Origin: Nocardia brevicatena NBRC 12119
Lineage (GTDB): Bacteria > Actinomycetota > Actinomycetes > Mycobacteriales > Mycobacteriaceae
DNA: 64,000 nt
Reading direction: 5' to 3'
Assembly: GCF_000308495.1 (NCBI RefSeq)
Contig: NZ_BAFU01000053.1
Location: 62,001 to 126,000, forward strand
A program made the translations under genes and the position numbers. Position 1 is the stretch's first letter; each line of letters opens with the position of its first letter. Positions 17,121 to 26,430 of the stretch are shown piece after piece. The notes beneath the pieces are model-generated. The model was not told where the DNA came from. It ran no database searches and worked only from the letters and a program-made list of their open reading frames with translations.

Positions 17121-17285
17121 GTGAAAACCAGCACTGCGGATCTTTTTCGAGTACGCCGATCGCCGCGCGTGAGCGCTCGGGTTCAGACGCCGAGCGCTCC
17201 CAGCGAATCGTTGTCGTCGATGGCGGTGGTGATCCGCCGCAACAAGGTCAGACAGGTTTCCACGGATTGCATCTTGGGCTGGTAG
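17121..17285 (+). CDS. Possible 54-residue small protein, antisense to the phosphotransferase 3' end
   Basis: GTG at 17121 follows a near-perfect ribosome-binding site (AAAGGAGG, 7-base spacing) in the P450-phosphotransferase gap. The 54-residue product begins MKTSTADLFRVRRSP and ends VSTDCILGW. It is basic, has no membrane segment, and its last 100 bp run antisense to the phosphotransferase. No family is recognised. The ribosome-binding site is the main support; the coding part may be a shadow of the opposite gene. Confidence 0.27.
   Translation: MKTSTADLFRVRRSPRVSARVQTPSAPSESLSSMAVVIRRNKVRQVSTDCILGW
17171..17199. terminator. Hairpin spanning the phosphotransferase stop
   Basis: Perfect 10-bp inverted repeat GAGCGCTCGG with a 9-nt loop. 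It contains the TGA of the minus-strand phosphotransferase (17183-17185) in its loop region. Could terminate that transcript before the P450 gene. Confidence 0.45.
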
Positions 17286-18355
17286 GCGGCTCGACCGATC
17301 GTGAACGCCCAAGCCGCGTAGGCGAACATGGACTGCTGTCGATATGCGAGCCAGGCCTCGTCGAACGACGGTGCCCGCCTGGCGACATGCCCCAACTCGT
17401 CCAGGTAGGCCGTCAGCAGTTCGCGGTCCCAGGCACGCCGATCCTCGGGTTCGCAACCGGAGTTGACGGTGTAGGCGAAATCGTGCGCCCAGCCGCCCCG
17501 CATCACCACCTGCCAGTCGACGAACCCCATCCGTCCCTCGGCGGTCACATAGGTCTGCCCGATATGCGGGTCGCCGTGCAGCAGGGTCTGCGGCAGACCA
17601 TTGGTCGCGAGGTCGACGGCCCGGGCGACGCCCGCCCACAGCCGATCGCTGCGCCCGTGGAGGGATTCGGGGATGACCTCTTCCGCCCGCCGAAGGCCGA
17701 CCGCGCAGCGTTTCTTCATATCGATCGCGGCGAGATACGCCTCGAGCGCCTCGTTCGTGGTCTTGAGGACCTTGATGGACGGGTGCTCCCAGAACGTGCC
17801 GTGGAGCCGGGCGAGATTGCGTACCAGATCCTCCATCTGGTCACGGGCGATCGGTGCGTTCGGTTCGACGAATTCGGCGCCGCGGGTCTCGGCGATATCC
17901 TCCATCAGGGCTATCGATCGCCACGAGGCGGAATCGGCGGCCCCCCAATAGCCGGTCGGCGCCTCCATCTCGACCTCGGGCCGGAAGTCCCGGAAGAAGC
18001 GGGTCTCGCCGTCGATCATCTTACCGCCGCCGAGCAGGATGCGCTGGGAGAAGGCCGTCGTGGTCTTCGCGAACAGCGCCGTCGGCAGGCCCGCCTGTTC
18101 GCCGGCCTCGTTGTACTCGACCCGGATCGCCACCCGGGTGGATGTACCGTGACTGCCGTTGGCGGTGTCGAACGAGAGCACCTCGGCCTCCGGGACATCG
18201 CGGCACAGTACGGCCGTCAGCCACTCGGGGGTGATGGTCTCACCCGATATCGGTACGTCGTCGATGGTTCGTGCCTTGGGGCGGGTGATCGCCTCGCGGA
18301 GCATATGGCCGCCGACCGTCGCGGATCGACCCATCAACCAAAGTTTGTGGTTCAT
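17183..18355 (-). CDS. Aminoglycoside/choline-kinase-like phosphotransferase
   Basis: 390 residues, protein-kinase-like fold. The catalytic Brenner motif is LLHGDPHIGQ (about 258-267) and the metal-binding Asp follows in GFVDWQ (280). A nucleotide-binding lysine is likely K97 in LFAKTTT. These features match the APH/EcKinase-like family that phosphorylates small molecules. The start is ATG 18355 with AGGAAG close upstream; ATG 18334 is an alternative. Neighbours are a non-canonical P450 and a broken erythromycin-esterase-type gene, so a drug- or metabolite-modifying context is possible. Substrate unknown. Confidence 0.87.
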   Translation of the reverse strand: MNHKLWLMGRSATVGGHMLREAITRPKARTIDDVPISGETITPEWLTAVLCRDVPEAEVLSFDTANGSHGTSTRVAIRVEYNEAGEQAGLPTALFAKTTTAFSQRILLGGGKMIDGETRFFRDFRPEVEMEAPTGYWGAADSASWRSIALMEDIAETRGAEFVEPNAPIARDQMEDLVRNLARLHGTFWEHPSIKVLKTTNEALEAYLAAIDMKKRCAVGLRRAEEVIPESLHGRSDRLWAGVARAVDLATNGLPQTLLHGDPHIGQTYVTAEGRMGFVDWQVVMRGGWAHDFAYTVNSGCEPEDRRAWDRELLTAYLDELGHVARRAPSFDEAWLAYRQQSMFAYAAWAFTIGRAAYQPKMQSVETCLTLLRRITTAIDDNDSLGALGV

Positions 18356-18571
18356 CTTCCTGCCTCGATTTCGGATACGGCGGAACTGTCTTGGACGGCC
18401 GATTCTGAAATTTCGGCCGTGCAGACCATATCGATAACGAATCCTACAAGGAGGCAACGGTTTTCACGCAAAAATGTCGTCTCGCGGACGGTGGGTTCCG
18501 TAACCCGAACGGCCGTACCATCTCCGAGGTGAATACCGCACGCATGTTCGACGCCCCCGCATCGAGAGCGG

Positions 18572-19790
18572 CTACCAGTACTGATGCCGTTTTCCGTCGG
18601 TGTCGGCGACGAAGATGACCGCGTCGGCGCGGTCCAGGTCCGCCGGACCGAGCGGGATGTGGCCGGGCACGATCGGTTCGCCCGTGCCGATCGACGGGGC
18701 GAGCGCGGCGCGCAGGGCCGGTGCCGGGAACAGAGCGCGTCGGGTGGTCGCCTCGGCCAACGCGCCCTGGAGGGTGCCCGGATCGCTGTGGGGGTTGGCG
18801 TCGGTTGCCAGGAATACGTAACGCTCGCCGAGGGCGAGCTCGACGAGCGCGCCGGCGTTTCCCCATTTCGTGTCGTCGGCGCCGCCCCGCATGGGGGGCT
18901 GCGCACGCTGCAGGTGCCCGTTGTGCGCGAACACCAGGCTCGGTCCGCGTCGCTGCTCCCGGGCAACGATCGCGAGCAGGTTCTCGGCCATCATCTCGGC
19001 GCGCAGGCCGAGCAAGGTCGCCACGCGATCGGGTGTGGGGCAGGCCATGGCCGCGTGATAGCGCAGCAGGCCTTGGGCGGTACGCGCGTGCGCCACGGCC
19101 TGCTCGTAGCCGGTCGGGTCGGCGGGATGTAGGCCGGGTGCCGCGCGGCGCAGCGCGCTTGCGAGGTCGTCCGCGATGATGCGCAGGGCGCGAGCGCGGT
19201 CGGAGTCGCCGATGGACGCTGCCGGGTCGAACATGGCCGCCTCGTTCGTCCAGTCGCCGTCCTTGCCGAGCAGCGCGTCGAGGTCGCGGGCCGATTCGGG
19301 GCGCAGCGCCTCGGGCAGGTAGTCGGTGGCCCGGGACAGTGCGCGTCGTGGGCTCGGCGCACCGGAATGCTCCACCGGCGCGTCGAAGCCGTAGAAGCGA
19401 ACCCGGTCCGACGGCGCGTGGCCGGCGTTGTGCACGCGGAGCCATTCGACGAGTTCACGGTTGCCCGGCACGGCGCCGAACCCGTGGCTGAACCCGGTTG
19501 CGAGCACCGTATCGATCTTCGCCGTGGCCCCGGCCACATAGGCGTCGACAACGGACGCGGCGAAGGCATCGGTCTCCAGCGCGATCGACCGGTACCCCCG
19601 TTCGACGAGGTGACCGAGAAGTTCGTTGCGCAGCACCGGGTAACGCTTCGATCCCGTGGGTCGGCTCGCCGAGGGCGAGCAGGGCCGGCGGCTCGGGCCG
19701 TGCGGCGAGCAGTTCGTCGACGGCACGGCCCAGGGCGGCCGGATCGTCGAGTTGGCGGCCGATCTCACGCAGCGATGCGGCAGTAGACAT
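18572..19790 (-). pseudogene. Erythromycin-esterase-family gene with a single-base frameshift
   Basis: The start ATG 19790 is excellent (GGAAGGAG 6 bases upstream) and leads to LLALGEPTHGIEALP, containing the family's catalytic EPTHG motif. The frame then shifts. The rest of the protein continues in a second frame from YPVLRNELLGHLVERGYRSI through SLVFAHNGHLQRAQPP to the stop at 18572. The reading suggests one extra T in the GCGTTACCC context near 19642. With one base removed, a full-length protein of about 405 residues would result. Ere-type esterases hydrolyse macrolide lactones, but many family members have other substrates. A true mutation or a sequencing error are both possible. Confidence 0.85.
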
Positions 19791-20400
19791 GAACACTCCT
19801 TCCGGAATTGAACCGGACTTGACGGTATCGTTGAAAAATCTTGTGAAACTTTTCCGATTACTACCTGCTTTCGATAGAAAAAGTCTCAATCGATGGTGGA
19901 AGCTGCGATTTCTCGACCTCACCTGAAAGGGGGTTGTCGGCACAGGCGGTCCACAATGACGACGACACCGGCGTCCTCTCGCCGACCGAGCGCGGCAAGA
20001 TTGATCATCGGCACTACACGCCCTGCACGGGCAGGCCCTACGCGGCTTCCTCGACTCCCGGCAGGACCGGCCGACCACGCAGCCGCATCCTTCTCGCCCG
20101 CGCGGGCCGGCTCGATACCTACCTCGCCATGCCGATCGGACACAGCGGGAATGTCCGCCGAGGTAGTGAGGGCAGGGCCGAATCCTGGGACCACCCCGCG
20201 CGGTGCTCCGGGAAAAACATCTCGCGCGCCCTCTGGCGCGTCAGGATTTCCGACGTGGTCGGCTTGGTTTACGCTCCGAGCCCACGAGCCGGGAACGAAC
20301 GCGAGGCGGATGATCGGATCTCGGTGATCGAAGCTTCCGGTGAAGTGTCTCCAATGGGCCGGCGCCGGCCGGTGACAGGTCCCACGAGAGGAGCCATGCT
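19791..20400. other. Divergent promoter region without a recognisable gene
   Basis: About 610 bp between two divergent genes. The first 100 bp next to the esterase-type gene is distinctly AT-rich (around 19820-19880) and probably holds its promoter. The remainder is GC-rich, with open frames that yield no recognisable protein. Confidence 0.5.
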
Positions 20401-21051
20401 GTGTCCGATCGAACCCCCGACACCATTGCCGGCATCGTCATCCCCGATACCCCCCTGGTGCGGGCTGTCACCGAGTTCGTTCGTGAAGCCGAGGATGACC
20501 TGCTGTTCCACCATTCCCGTCGGGTGTACCTCTTCGGCGCACTACGAGGCCGTCGCCGGGGATTACGGGCCGATCCGGAGCTGCTCTACGTCGGTGCGAT
20601 GTTCCACGATATCGGGCTCACCGAGCGGTATCGCCACTCGAGGCTGCGATTCGAGGTCGACGGCGCGAACGCGGCACGTGACTTCATGCTGGAGCGGGGT
20701 GTCGACGAAACCGCCGCACGAAAGGTCTGGTTGGCCATCGCGCTCCACACGACCCCCGGGGTGCCGGAATTCCTCGAGCCCGAAATCGCGCTCGTCAACG
20801 CGGGCGTCGCAACCGATGTGCTGGGCGTCGGCCGCGACGATCTGTCTCCGGAAGCGCTCGAGGCCGTCACCATGGCACATCCTCGGCCGCACTTCAAACG
20901 CCGCATCTTACAGGCCTTCACGGACGGCATCAAACATCGGCCGGACACCACCTTCGGCACCATGAACGCCGATGTGCTGGAACATTTCGATGACTCGTAC
21001 GTCCGCGCCGACTTCGTCGACCTCATTCTCAACAGCGACTGGCCAGAATAG
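20401..21051 (+). CDS. HD-domain protein
   Basis: 216 residues. The metal-binding HD dyad lies in YVGAMFHDIGLTERY (about 62-77), preceded by LLFHHSRRVYLFG and followed by WLAIALHTTPGVPEF, the layout of cyanamide-hydratase-like / HD phosphohydrolases. The start is GTG 20401 with GAGAGGAG 7 bases upstream. It is single, convergent with the FAD-oxidase pseudogene. Substrate unknown; a nucleotide or a small nitrile-like compound are family possibilities. Confidence 0.87.
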   Translation: MSDRTPDTIAGIVIPDTPLVRAVTEFVREAEDDLLFHHSRRVYLFGALRGRRRGLRADPELLYVGAMFHDIGLTERYRHSRLRFEVDGANAARDFMLERGVDETAARKVWLAIALHTTPGVPEFLEPEIALVNAGVATDVLGVGRDDLSPEALEAVTMAHPRPHFKRRILQAFTDGIKHRPDTTFGTMNADVLEHFDDSYVRADFVDLILNSDWPE

Positions 21052-21143
21052 TCTCGCAGCGCATACCGCCCGGGCCGGCTCGGCAGGCCGAGCAAGAACT
21101 CCGCCGGTCGAGTAAGTTGCTCGACGGCCGGTAAGTTATTTCC

Positions 21144-22243
21144 CTACCGTACGAGATGCCCGTTCCGGCCACCCGCAGTCGAGCGGAGGGTCGGGCAGAG
21201 GACGGAGATGGGGACATATCGGGCGTCAACGTGCTGTGGCCGGGATCGGCGGTGCCGACGGATCGCCTGATCGTGGATGCCGCCGCGGTGGCCAGACGAG
21301 CCCACAGCGGAAGCGCGCTCGGCCAGGTGCCTGCTGTGCTCGAGTTGGATCAACCGGTGGTCCAAGCCCTCGAGCGCCGCCGGTCTGTGCGCCAGGATCA
21401 TCGGTACGGCGTCGGCGGCGGCGTAGATGTCGTCGAATCCGAGTACCGCCAGTGCCATTGCTTTTGGGCGAGGAACCAGCGCGATCTCCGCCCGCGGCAC
21501 GCTCACCAGTGTGCACTCACTGCCGACCAGCAGCTTGGCCAGGTCGAAGCCGTTCTCCGGGAGGAGCGAATCCAGGTTGTAGCCCGACACCCGGCGGGGA
21601 ATCCGCGGAAACATGGCGCGGATATCCTCGGCGTAGCGGTCGGCGATCGTATGCAGTCGCGCGACCAGATCGCGCGCCCGCTCGTCGTCGGTCTCCATCG
21701 TCTCGCCGGGGCCGACCCACGCGCGTAACCCGTCGTAGGTGAGGGTTTCCAACCGTCGCACGGCGTCGACCGTTTTACCGTGGCCTGCGCGGTGGAACCG
21801 CAGGAGTTGTTCCCGATCATGCCGCCGATCGTGCAGCTGACGTGGGTCGACGGTTTGGGTCCGACCATCGGTCCGGTCCGCGCCAACTCGGCATTGAGCC
21901 GGTCCAGCGCGATTCCCGGTTCGACTACGGCGGTGCCCGCGTCGCGGTCCGCCGAGATCACTCGGGTGCAGTACTTGCTCCAGTCGATGACGACGGCCGC
22001 GTTGCAGCATTGGCCGGCCAGGCTGGTGCCGCCCCCCCCGCGCGAGACCACCGGCACGCCGTGCTCCCGGCAGATACCGACAGCTGTGGCCGCGTCTTCC
22101 GATGTGTGCGGCACGACGACACCGAGCGGAACGGCACGATAATTCGACGCGTCCGTCGAATAGGTGGCGCGGCTGCCGGAATCGAACCGTACCTCGCCGC
22201 CGACCCGCTCGGCCAGTTCGGTGCGTAAAGCCTCCAGCGGCCA
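21144..22243 (-). pseudogene. FAD-linked oxidase (GlcD/DLD-type) pseudogene
   Basis: The first half reads as an FAD-binding PCMH domain: FDSGSRATYSTDASNYRAVP, VVSRGGGGTSLAGQCCN, THVSCTIGGMIGNNSCGSTA. Near 21780 the frame changes, as if one C were lost, and continues as GKTVDAVRRLETLTYDGLRA, RVSGYNLDSLLPENGFDLAK and LVPRPKAMALAVLGFDD. Similarity stops near 21312 after RHLAERA, and unrelated codons run to the stop. Intact relatives are 900-1000 residues with a C-terminal Fe-S domain, absent here. No clear start remains at the 5' end. It was therefore a large lactate/glycolate-type dehydrogenase, now frameshifted and truncated. Confidence 0.85.
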
Positions 22244-22442
22244 CCGGGGCCGAGTGGAAATGCGGAGATGGCCGGAGGTTTTCGAAGGTGCCGTTTCGGC
22301 CCGATCCTCTCGACGACGGCAGACGGAATCGGCAACAGCGGGCGGGTACCCGGCCCTTCGAGGAGCATGCGTATGGATTGGAACGCGGTTGTCCGGGTAC
22401 GCGCGCTGGAGACGACACATCGGAGGCGGACAGGAGAAGGAT

Positions 22443-24236
22443 ATGGCTGATCAGGTCGCCGACTACGTCCTGAAACGACTGCGTGAGTGGGGAGTGAGGC
22501 ACGTTTTCGGTTATCCGGGCGACGGTATCAACGGGTTGATCGCGGCCTTCGGGCGAGCCGACAACGACCCTGCCTTCGTTCAGGCGCGCCATGAGGAGAT
22601 GGCTGCGTTCGAGGCGGTCGGCTACGCCAAATTCAGCGGCGAGGTCGGCGTCTGCACCGCCACCTCCGGTCCCGGCGCGATCCACCTGCTCAACGGTCTC
22701 TACGACGCGAAACTCGATCATGTCCCCGTCGTGGCGATTGTCGGACAAACCGCGCGTAGCGCGATGGGCGGCAACTACCAGCAAGAAGTCGACTTGCAGA
22801 GCCTGTTCAAGGATGTCGCCTCGGATTACCTGGTCGAGGTGAACGTCGCCGACCAATTGCCCAACGCGCTGGACCGAGCCTTCCGCATCGCACGGGCCCG
22901 GCGCGCCCCCACGGCGCTGATCATCCCTTCCGACCTGCAGGAGGAGCGCTACCAGCCGCCCGAGCACGCGTTCAAACAGGTTCCCTCCAGCCCGCCGGAC
23001 GAACTCCGGTCCACGAGCACCGCGGATCACGCCGATATCGAACGGGCCGCCGACATCCTCAACAGCGGGTCCCGAGTGGCGATCCTGATCGGGCAAGGTG
23101 CCCGCGCCGCCGCCGAGCAGGTCATGGAGCTGGCCGAGATCACCGGCGCCGGGGTGGCCAAGGCGCTCCTGGGCAAGGATGTGCTGCCCGACGACCTGCC
23201 GTATGTGACCGGATCGATCGGCCTGCTGGGTACGCGCCCCAGCTACGAACTGATGCGCGACTGTGACACGCTGCTGATTGTCGGATCGAACTTCCCGTAC
23301 TCACAGTTCCTGCCGGAGTTCGGCCAGGCGCGCGCGGTGCAGATCGATATCGACGGTGCCCTGATCGGCATGCGCTATCCGACCGAGGTCAACCTGGTGG
23401 GTGACGCGAAGGAAACGCTCACCGAACTGCTGCCCCTGCTGGAACGCAAATCCGATCGCAGCTGGCGCGACAGCATCGAAGCCAATGTCACCCGCTGGTG
23501 GAGCACCATCGAACGCCAGTCCCTGTTGGACGCGAAGCCGGTCAACCCGATGCGGGTGGTGTGGGAGCTGTCGCAGCTGATCCCGGGGAACGCCATCGTG
23601 ACCGCGGATTCGGGCTCATCCACCAACTGGTATGCCCGCTGCCTGCGATTCCGCAGTGGAATGCGCGGCTCGCTGTCGGGCACACTGGCCACCATGGGGT
23701 CCGGTGTGCCCTATGCGATCGGCGCGAAGTTCGCCCACCCCGACCGACCGGTGGTCGCTCTCGTCGGTGACGGCGCCATGCAGATGAACGGTGCGGCCGA
23801 GTTGCTGACCATCAACCGTTACCGCGAGCAGTGGTCGGATCCGCGGCTGGTGGTGTGTGTGTTCCACAACAACGACCTCAACCAGGTCACGTGGGAGCTG
23901 CGATCGATGGGCGGAGCGCCGAAGTTCGAGGAATCGCAGGCCCTTCCGGATGTCTCCTACGCCGCCCTCGCCCGTGCCTGCGGCCTGGACGCGGTCGCGG
24001 TCGATGAACCGGACGCCCTCGCCCCGGCCTGGCGACAGGCACTGTCGGCCGAGCGGCCGACAGTGCTCGATGTGCGCTGTGATCCCGAGATGCCGCCCAT
24101 CCCCCCGCACGCCACGTGGGAGCAGATGAAATCCACCGCCGAAGCGGTCCTGCGCGGCGACCCCGAGGGTTGGCATCTGCTGACACAAGGCGTGAAAGCC
24201 AAAGCGCAGGAGGTCGTTTCCGGGCGCCGCGGCTGA
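22443..24236 (+). CDS. TPP-dependent pyruvate oxidase-like enzyme
   Basis: 597 residues. The TPP-Pyr domain has the catalytic glutamate in ARHEEMAAFEAVGYA. The central domain binds nucleotide cofactor (VAILIGQGARAAAEQV). The TPP-PP domain has the GDG...NN motif (VALVGDGAMQMNGAAEL ... VCVFHNNDLNQVTWE). Sequence and length fit the pyruvate oxidase / pyruvate:quinone oxidoreductase (PoxB) group rather than acetolactate synthase, though this cannot be settled by eye. The start ATG 22443 follows AGGAGAAGG. It is divergent from the FAD-oxidase pseudogene. It would yield acetate and CO2 from pyruvate. Confidence 0.9.
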   Translation: MADQVADYVLKRLREWGVRHVFGYPGDGINGLIAAFGRADNDPAFVQARHEEMAAFEAVGYAKFSGEVGVCTATSGPGAIHLLNGLYDAKLDHVPVVAIVGQTARSAMGGNYQQEVDLQSLFKDVASDYLVEVNVADQLPNALDRAFRIARARRAPTALIIPSDLQEERYQPPEHAFKQVPSSPPDELRSTSTADHADIERAADILNSGSRVAILIGQGARAAAEQVMELAEITGAGVAKALLGKDVLPDDLPYVTGSIGLLGTRPSYELMRDCDTLLIVGSNFPYSQFLPEFGQARAVQIDIDGALIGMRYPTEVNLVGDAKETLTELLPLLERKSDRSWRDSIEANVTRWWSTIERQSLLDAKPVNPMRVVWELSQLIPGNAIVTADSGSSTNWYARCLRFRSGMRGSLSGTLATMGSGVPYAIGAKFAHPDRPVVALVGDGAMQMNGAAELLTINRYREQWSDPRLVVCVFHNNDLNQVTWELRSMGGAPKFEESQALPDVSYAALARACGLDAVAVDEPDALAPAWRQALSAERPTVLDVRCDPEMPPIPPHATWEQMKSTAEAVLRGDPEGWHLLTQGVKAKAQEVVSGRRG

Positions 24237-24286
24237 GTTTCGGCCATTCGGCCCATCCGGTATCAGTGCCCTTTTCCAGGGCGGGT

Positions 24287-24329
24287 CGCCCCGGGTTTCG
24301 TGTGTATCTCGAGCACCGAGCCCGGGGCG
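24287..24329 (+). terminator. Possible terminator after the pyruvate-oxidase-like gene
   Basis: Perfect 9-bp inverted repeat CGCCCCGGG with a 25-nt loop, 50 bp downstream of the stop. The long loop and the lack of T tract make it weak evidence. Confidence 0.35.
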
Positions 24330-24649
24330 GTTCAACGGATGGTGTATCTCGGTGCTGGTGGGTGTGGTCGTCAGGTTGGAGCAGCCGACTTGCTTCGCCA
24401 CCGAGTCGGGCCTGTACCCGGTTGTACTTGTCGACGATCCCCGCCATGCGATCGTCCGCGCCGGCGTTGTTGTAGGCGGCACGAGTCAGCGTTGATTCTC
24501 AATTCCACCACCAGCGGCTCACGCTCCACAGGCGCATTCGGCGCGCGTGGTGGAGCGGGCGTTATATGGCCCGTCCATGGAGAATTTACCGGTCATCAGC
24601 GGAGTGCTGTATCACCGACCATGGGAGGTCTCGGGCTATCGAAAGGCTA
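24330..24649. other. Intergenic stretch
   Basis: About 320 bp with no supported gene on either strand. It precedes the promoter of the DUF981 gene. Confidence 0.5.
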
Positions 24650-24678
24650 TTGACAATACGAATAGCGGTCCATAAGAT
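24650..24678 (+). promoter_or_regulatory. Consensus SigA-type promoter for the DUF981 gene
   Basis: TTGACA at 24650-24655 and TAAGAT at 24673-24678 are separated by exactly 17 bp, in an AT-rich pocket 49 bp upstream of the start codon. This is the best vegetative promoter match in the window. Confidence 0.75.
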
Positions 24679-24726
24679 GAACCGACTTCAGTGCGCTATT
24701 CGAGCGCCGGTCGAATTAGGAATAAA

Positions 24727-25416
24727 ATGGTCACGTACACCACTCTTATGGGGATGGCGGCCGGTCTCGGCATGATGCTCATCTCCACGCTCGGTTACAG
24801 GCTGTACAAGCAGAAGAATCTGCCGAGTTTCGATGGTTGGGCGTTGTCTTTCGCCGGCCTGGGAGGGGTACTGGCCGCGCTCGGTGCTCATATGACTCTC
24901 TCTTGGCCGCTGCAGTCCCCGGAACGATTCAAGAACTTCATGTTCGGCGAACCGATATTGATATTCGGCATACTGCTGATGCTCGGTGCATTCTTCCTGT
25001 GGCGCAGAGGGCAACTGCTCCTGGATTTGCGTCGTAGTGGCAATGGAGATGTCGAGTTCAACAGCTATCTGACCGCCGTTTTGTGGCCAGTGGTATGGAT
25101 TGTGTTCGGAACGGGGCTTGTTCTTGCGGCGTGTACGGTCGCGGCATTTCGGTATGAAGTGTTCGCAACGGCACCCCAACAGGAGCCGGTTCTCGGCACG
25201 GAGCCGACGAAGAGCATTCTCAACATGATCCTTTGCCTGCTGTATGCTCTGCCGGCGGTCGCCTGCTTACTGGTTCCCCTGGTGTTCTATATCCGCAGTC
25301 GAACGATAATGGCGGTCAGTGGGATTTCTCTGTTCCTCGCCGGCCTCGGCTGGTTTGCGGTGGCGGTCCTTGTTTACTACACCCATATCGGCATGGATTT
25401 CAATTTTCGATCATAG
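24727..25416 (+). CDS. DUF981-family membrane protein
   Basis: 229 residues with about six membrane segments. The N-terminal half matches the DUF981 pattern: LGYRLYKQKNLPSFDGWALS, LGAHMTLSWPLQSPERF, FGEPILIFGILLMLGAFFLW. The second half adds further helices (VVWIVFGTGLVLAACTVAAF and ALPAVACLLVPLVFYIRSR), making it longer than simple DUF981 proteins. The start ATG 24727 has AGGA 5-6 bases upstream. Codon use is visibly less GC-rich than neighbours, and it has its own strong promoter, hinting at different ancestry or strong expression. Function unknown. Confidence 0.87.
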   Translation: MVTYTTLMGMAAGLGMMLISTLGYRLYKQKNLPSFDGWALSFAGLGGVLAALGAHMTLSWPLQSPERFKNFMFGEPILIFGILLMLGAFFLWRRGQLLLDLRRSGNGDVEFNSYLTAVLWPVVWIVFGTGLVLAACTVAAFRYEVFATAPQQEPVLGTEPTKSILNMILCLLYALPAVACLLVPLVFYIRSRTIMAVSGISLFLAGLGWFAVAVLVYYTHIGMDFNFRS

Positions 25417-25675
25417 GCTCTCGAATCACGGTATCGGCCACCGGCAGATACCGTGCTGTTGCGTATGCCAATTTTCGTAGAGCATACGACCGCTCGACGT
25501 TTTATGGCTGCGTTTCCACTGTTTCTTCGCGGTGCCCCCGAGGGCGGCATCTGCCGGCACAAGGCCGGAAACCGAACACCGAGGATCGTTCCCGGGCGCC
25601 GCGGATGGGTCTCGATATGCGGAAGGCGTCTCGCCCGGGACGGGACACCACTTCTTCCGCGTCGGGCGGCCTTCC

Positions 25676-26029
25676 TCACTCGCTCGAGACGGAAGTCATG
25701 GAGATGTTCCAGAAATCGGCGTAGCGGCCCCCGCGACACAGCAACTCGTCGTGGCTGCCCGCTTCCACGATCCGGCCACCGTCCAGAAAGACGATGCGAT
25801 CGGCGCGTTGGACGGTTCGCAGCCTATGCACCACCATCACCACCGTTCGGCCCGCCATCAGACGCTCGATACCTTCGTGGACGGCCGCCTCGTTCACCGG
25901 GTCCAGTGCGGAACTCACCTCGTCCAGCAATACGACGGGCGCGTTCTTCAGCAATGCCCGCGCGATCGAGACACGTTGGCGCTCACCACGGGACAGCAGC
26001 GCGCCGCCTTCGCCGACATTCGTCGCCCA
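25676..26029 (-). pseudogene. 3' fragment of an ABC exporter ATPase
   Basis: The last about 118 codons encode the second half of an ABC nucleotide-binding domain: signature LSRGERQRVSIARALL (LSGGE altered to LSRGE), Walker B VVLLDEVSSALD, H-loop VVMVVHRLRT, and the usual exporter tail RIVFLDGGRIVEAGSHDELL. Upstream of about 26029 the sequence is unrelated. Walker A and the membrane domain are missing. The local wording resembles fused membrane-ATPase exporters of the IrtA/IrtB or YbtP/Q kind. It cannot function alone. Confidence 0.85.
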
Positions 26030-26430
26030 CCGCGGTGGACCCGGCCCGTATTCCGGCGAATGTGTGCGCGGGTATCGGCACCACCGAGCGCCCGGACCGA
26101 TCCTGGTGGCAAGCCCGTACCGCCCTGCGCCGGCCGCACCCCTGGCGGCCGCGGATATCAAGCTCACGGCCCCGGTCGGTCCGAAGGGGGCGGCGCGGCA
26201 GGTTGCCCCGCCAGGGCTCGGATTCATCGCCCTTTTGGCATACATGTTCCACCACCGGTTTGCCAATGGGATGCTGGAAGTGCGGCGAGGTGGTCGACCA
26301 CTCGTGCCACGGCCGAGAGAAGAACGGCAGCGATTTCGGATCGCCGCTGTGAACAGGACTTCGGACACCAGTGCAACCGACCTCTATGAACTGCGGCATG
26401 CCCGGACGGCACGCCGGGAAAGGGGAGACC
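26030..26430. other. Junction region beyond the ABC fragment
   Basis: About 400 bp between the broken ABC gene and the NAD(P)-binding gene. No domain can be read on either strand, no transposase and no clear terminal repeat. It is the place where the missing ABC transporter half was lost. Confidence 0.45.

Noticed and set aside
16886-18532. 548-codon plus-strand frame opposite P450 and phosphotransferase genes
   Set aside because: Antisense shadow spanning two real genes and the gap between them.
21144-23096. 650-codon minus-strand frame reading as one protein
   Set aside because: Only its last third is family-like (FAD oxidase, second frame); the rest is antisense to the pyruvate-oxidase-like gene.
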